Below are positions 6,882 through 8,675 of a DNA stretch of 8,675 bases, piece after piece. The DNA comes from JALOLG01 sp035557475. Lineage in GTDB: Bacteria; Actinomycetota; Acidimicrobiia; Acidimicrobiales; Ilumatobacteraceae. Position 1 is the first letter of the stretch; the number at the start of each line of letters is the position of its first letter. The DNA lies in NCBI GenBank assembly GCA_035557475.1, contig DATMDV010000100.1, positions 1 to 8,675 on the forward strand, written 5' to 3'. A program made the position numbers and the translations under genes. The notes beneath the pieces were generated by a model that saw only the letters and a program-made list of their open reading frames with translations, was not told the origin of the DNA and did not search any database.

Positions 6882-8654
6882 ATGCCCTCTCCCGCTTCGC
6901 CCCCTTCACCGTCGGCGCCCGTGCCCGACGCGTCGGTCGAACTGCTCGCGAGCCGATACCGCCTCGAACGCCGGATCGGGCACGGCGGGATGGCCGAGGT
7001 CTGGGTGGCCACCGACACCCAGCTCGATCGCCGCGTCGCCGTCAAGTGGCTCAAGCCCAACCTCGCTACCGATCCGGTCGTCGCCGAACGGTTCCGCCGC
7101 GAGGCGATCGCCGTCGCGCAGTTGAACCATTCCAACATCGTCGCCGTCCACGACGTGTTCGAGCACGACGGTCGTCAGGCCGTCGTGATGCAACTCGTCG
7201 ACGGCAAGAGCCTGCGCCAGCTGCTCGACAGCCAGAAGCGCCTCGGGCCCGAGCTCACGATCCACATCGGGGCGGCCGTGGCGAGCGCCCTCGACGAGGC
7301 CCACCGGTCGGGTTTCGTGCATCGCGACGTCAAGCCCGCCAACATCCTCGTGACCTCCGACGGGCGAGTGCTGCTCACCGACTTCGGCATCGCGAAGGGT
7401 CTCGATATCGCCGACACCGATCTCACCAGCGACAACGTGATGATGGGGACGGCCAAGTACCTGTCGCCCGAGCAGGTCAGGGGCCGCAAGCTCGACGGCC
7501 GCGCCGACCTCTACTCGCTCGGGCTGGTGCTCTACGAGTGCCTTGCCGGGCGCGTGCCGTTCCAGGGCGAGACCGACGCCGACACCGCGCTCGCCCGGCT
7601 GCAGCGTGACCCGACCGACCTCGCCCGGCTCCGACCGACACTCCCGGTCGGGCTGATCAACCTCATCCATCGCACGCTCGCCCGCAACCCGGCGCACCGG
7701 CCGGCGACCGGCGCCGACCTGCGCGCCGCGCTGCTCGCGGTCGACACCACCCCGCCCACGATCGACGGAACGCCCGCTGAGCCGCCGCGTCGGGGACTCA
7801 GCCAGCCCGTCCCGCCGGAGCCGCCGGCGCGCCCGCTCATCCCCGGCGAACCGTCGACGACCATCGCCATGGCCCAGCCGCGCACACCGGCGCCACGGCT
7901 GCGCATCGGGCCCGGCGGACGGCAGAGCGGCGAACACCCCATCGGCGATCGCACGCCGTCGACGCGCGGTGTGATCCGCGCCAGTCCCGCGCGGGGCCTG
8001 CAACAACGCTGGACACCGTCGCTCGTGGTGATCGGCGGGCTCCTCGTCGTCGCCGCGGTCGTCGGCGCGATCCTGTGGATCATGCTCGGGATCGGCGAGG
8101 ACGACGCCGACGACGCGGGCCCACAGGCCACCGTGTTGCCCGACGACGTCGCCGCCGACGTCACGGTCGCCCCCACCACCGTGGCGATTGCAGGGCCGAT
8201 CGAGATCTCCACCATCACCGCCTGGGATCCCGACGGCACCAACGGCAGCGAGAACGACGCCCAGGCTCCGCTGGCGCTCGCCGACGGAAGCGGAGCGACG
8301 TCGTGGTCAACCGAGTGTTACTCGTCGCAGTACATGGGCGGCAAGAGCGGTGTCGGCTTGATCGTCACGTTGTCAGCCGCTTCGGCCGGACGCCTCGACG
8401 TCGAGTCCGTGAACGCCCCGTACGCATTGCAGGTGTTCGCATCGGCCGATGCCACGCCGCCGTCGACGCTCGCCGGGTGGGGTGAGCCGATCGACGCCAA
8501 GGCGTTCGCCGCGACCCCCGGCGTCATCGAGACGACGGTGTCGACACCTGCGAGCCACTTGCTCGTCTGGCTCACCGAGCTCGGTCCCGACAGCGGCTGC
8601 ACCTCGGCCAACCCATACCGAGGGCGGCTGGCCGAGATCACGTTCACGGCCTGA
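6882..8654 (+). CDS. Transmembrane Ser/Thr protein kinase with extracellular carbohydrate-binding-like domain
   Basis: 590-residue receptor-type kinase of the bacterial PknB class. The kinase domain (about 26-285) appears complete: the glycine loop GHGGMAEV (33-40), ATP-binding K55 in VAVKWLK, helix-C E74, the catalytic loop HRDVKPAN with D149, DFG at 167-169, and the activation segment with GTAKYLSPEQ. A Pro/Arg-rich juxtamembrane stretch (about 290-378) leads to one transmembrane helix (381-403). An acidic linker (EDDADDA) and an external domain (about 441-590) follow. That domain (ADGSGATSWSTE, GVGLIVTLS, LLVWLTELG) strongly recalls the C-terminal extracellular domain of mycobacterial MviN/Rv3910, which resembles carbohydrate-binding modules. 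Cys479 and Cys573 could form a disulfide there. No PASTA repeats are present. In Rv3910 the equivalent kinase part is a pseudokinase fused to MurJ; here it is separate and looks active. The likely role is sensing wall material or lipid-linked precursors; substrates are unknown. Confidence 0.93.
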   Translation: MPSPASPPSPSAPVPDASVELLASRYRLERRIGHGGMAEVWVATDTQLDRRVAVKWLKPNLATDPVVAERFRREAIAVAQLNHSNIVAVHDVFEHDGRQAVVMQLVDGKSLRQLLDSQKRLGPELTIHIGAAVASALDEAHRSGFVHRDVKPANILVTSDGRVLLTDFGIAKGLDIADTDLTSDNVMMGTAKYLSPEQVRGRKLDGRADLYSLGLVLYECLAGRVPFQGETDADTALARLQRDPTDLARLRPTLPVGLINLIHRTLARNPAHRPATGADLRAALLAVDTTPPTIDGTPAEPPRRGLSQPVPPEPPARPLIPGEPSTTIAMAQPRTPAPRLRIGPGGRQSGEHPIGDRTPSTRGVIRASPARGLQQRWTPSLVVIGGLLVVAAVVGAILWIMLGIGEDDADDAGPQATVLPDDVAADVTVAPTTVAIAGPIEISTITAWDPDGTNGSENDAQAPLALADGSGATSWSTECYSSQYMGGKSGVGLIVTLSAASAGRLDVESVNAPYALQVFASADATPPSTLAGWGEPIDAKAFAATPGVIETTVSTPASHLLVWLTELGPDSGCTSANPYRGRLAEITFTA

Positions 8655-8659
8655 CGGCG

Positions 8660-8675
8660 ATGGCCGCCGACGACG
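8660..8675 (+). CDS. Probable start of the next gene (partial, product not identifiable)
   Basis: ATG at 8660, five bases after the kinase stop, opens a frame reading M-A-A-D-D to the window edge. Close spacing and strand fit a continuing operon. In mycobacteria the gene after Rv3910 is the ECF sigma factor sigM, so a sigma factor is a guess by position only; five residues show nothing about function. Confidence 0.3.

Overview
The window is very GC-rich and densely coded, with long spurious open frames on the opposite strand of almost every gene. It looks like an actinobacterial chromosome. The protein style and gene order suggest the class Acidimicrobiia (Ilumatobacter-like), but that placement is inference from memory. 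No RNA gene, insertion sequence, CRISPR array, phage gene or obvious horizontally acquired segment was seen.

Layout. On the minus strand, reading right to left, a CCA-adding tRNA nucleotidyltransferase (2719-1205) is followed after 11 nt by a membrane-anchored PAS-PAS-GGDEF diguanylate cyclase (from 1193), which runs off the left edge. A divergent intergenic region of about 210 bp (2720-2930) separates this pair from a plus-strand series. That series is a GNAT acetyltransferase (TTG start at 2931), a secreted and membrane-anchored DUF6049/Rv3909-like protein (3602-5911, overlapping the GNAT stop as TGATG), a DegV-family fatty-acid-binding protein (5924-6766), and a transmembrane Ser/Thr protein kinase with an extracellular carbohydrate-binding-like domain (6882-8654). 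The first codons of a probable further gene start at 8660.

How it fits together. The order matches, with changes, the conserved actinobacterial block known in Mycobacterium tuberculosis as pcnA (Rv3907c) | mutT4 - Rv3909 - Rv3910 (MurJ/MviN with pseudokinase and carbohydrate-binding-like domain) - sigM. Here a GNAT gene sits where mutT4 is expected. No MurJ flippase is present between the DUF6049 gene and the kinase; a DegV gene lies there instead. The kinase-TM-sensor module that forms the C-terminal part of Rv3910 is an independent protein, and its kinase domain keeps all visible catalytic residues. The DUF6049 protein and the kinase are therefore probably envelope or cell-wall proteins, while the tRNA enzyme and cyclase form a separate divergent unit.

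No wholly new system was found. The most interesting points are the free-standing, apparently active version of the MviN regulatory module, the remodelled locus, and an in-frame 18-bp tandem duplication in the HD region of the tRNA nucleotidyltransferase.
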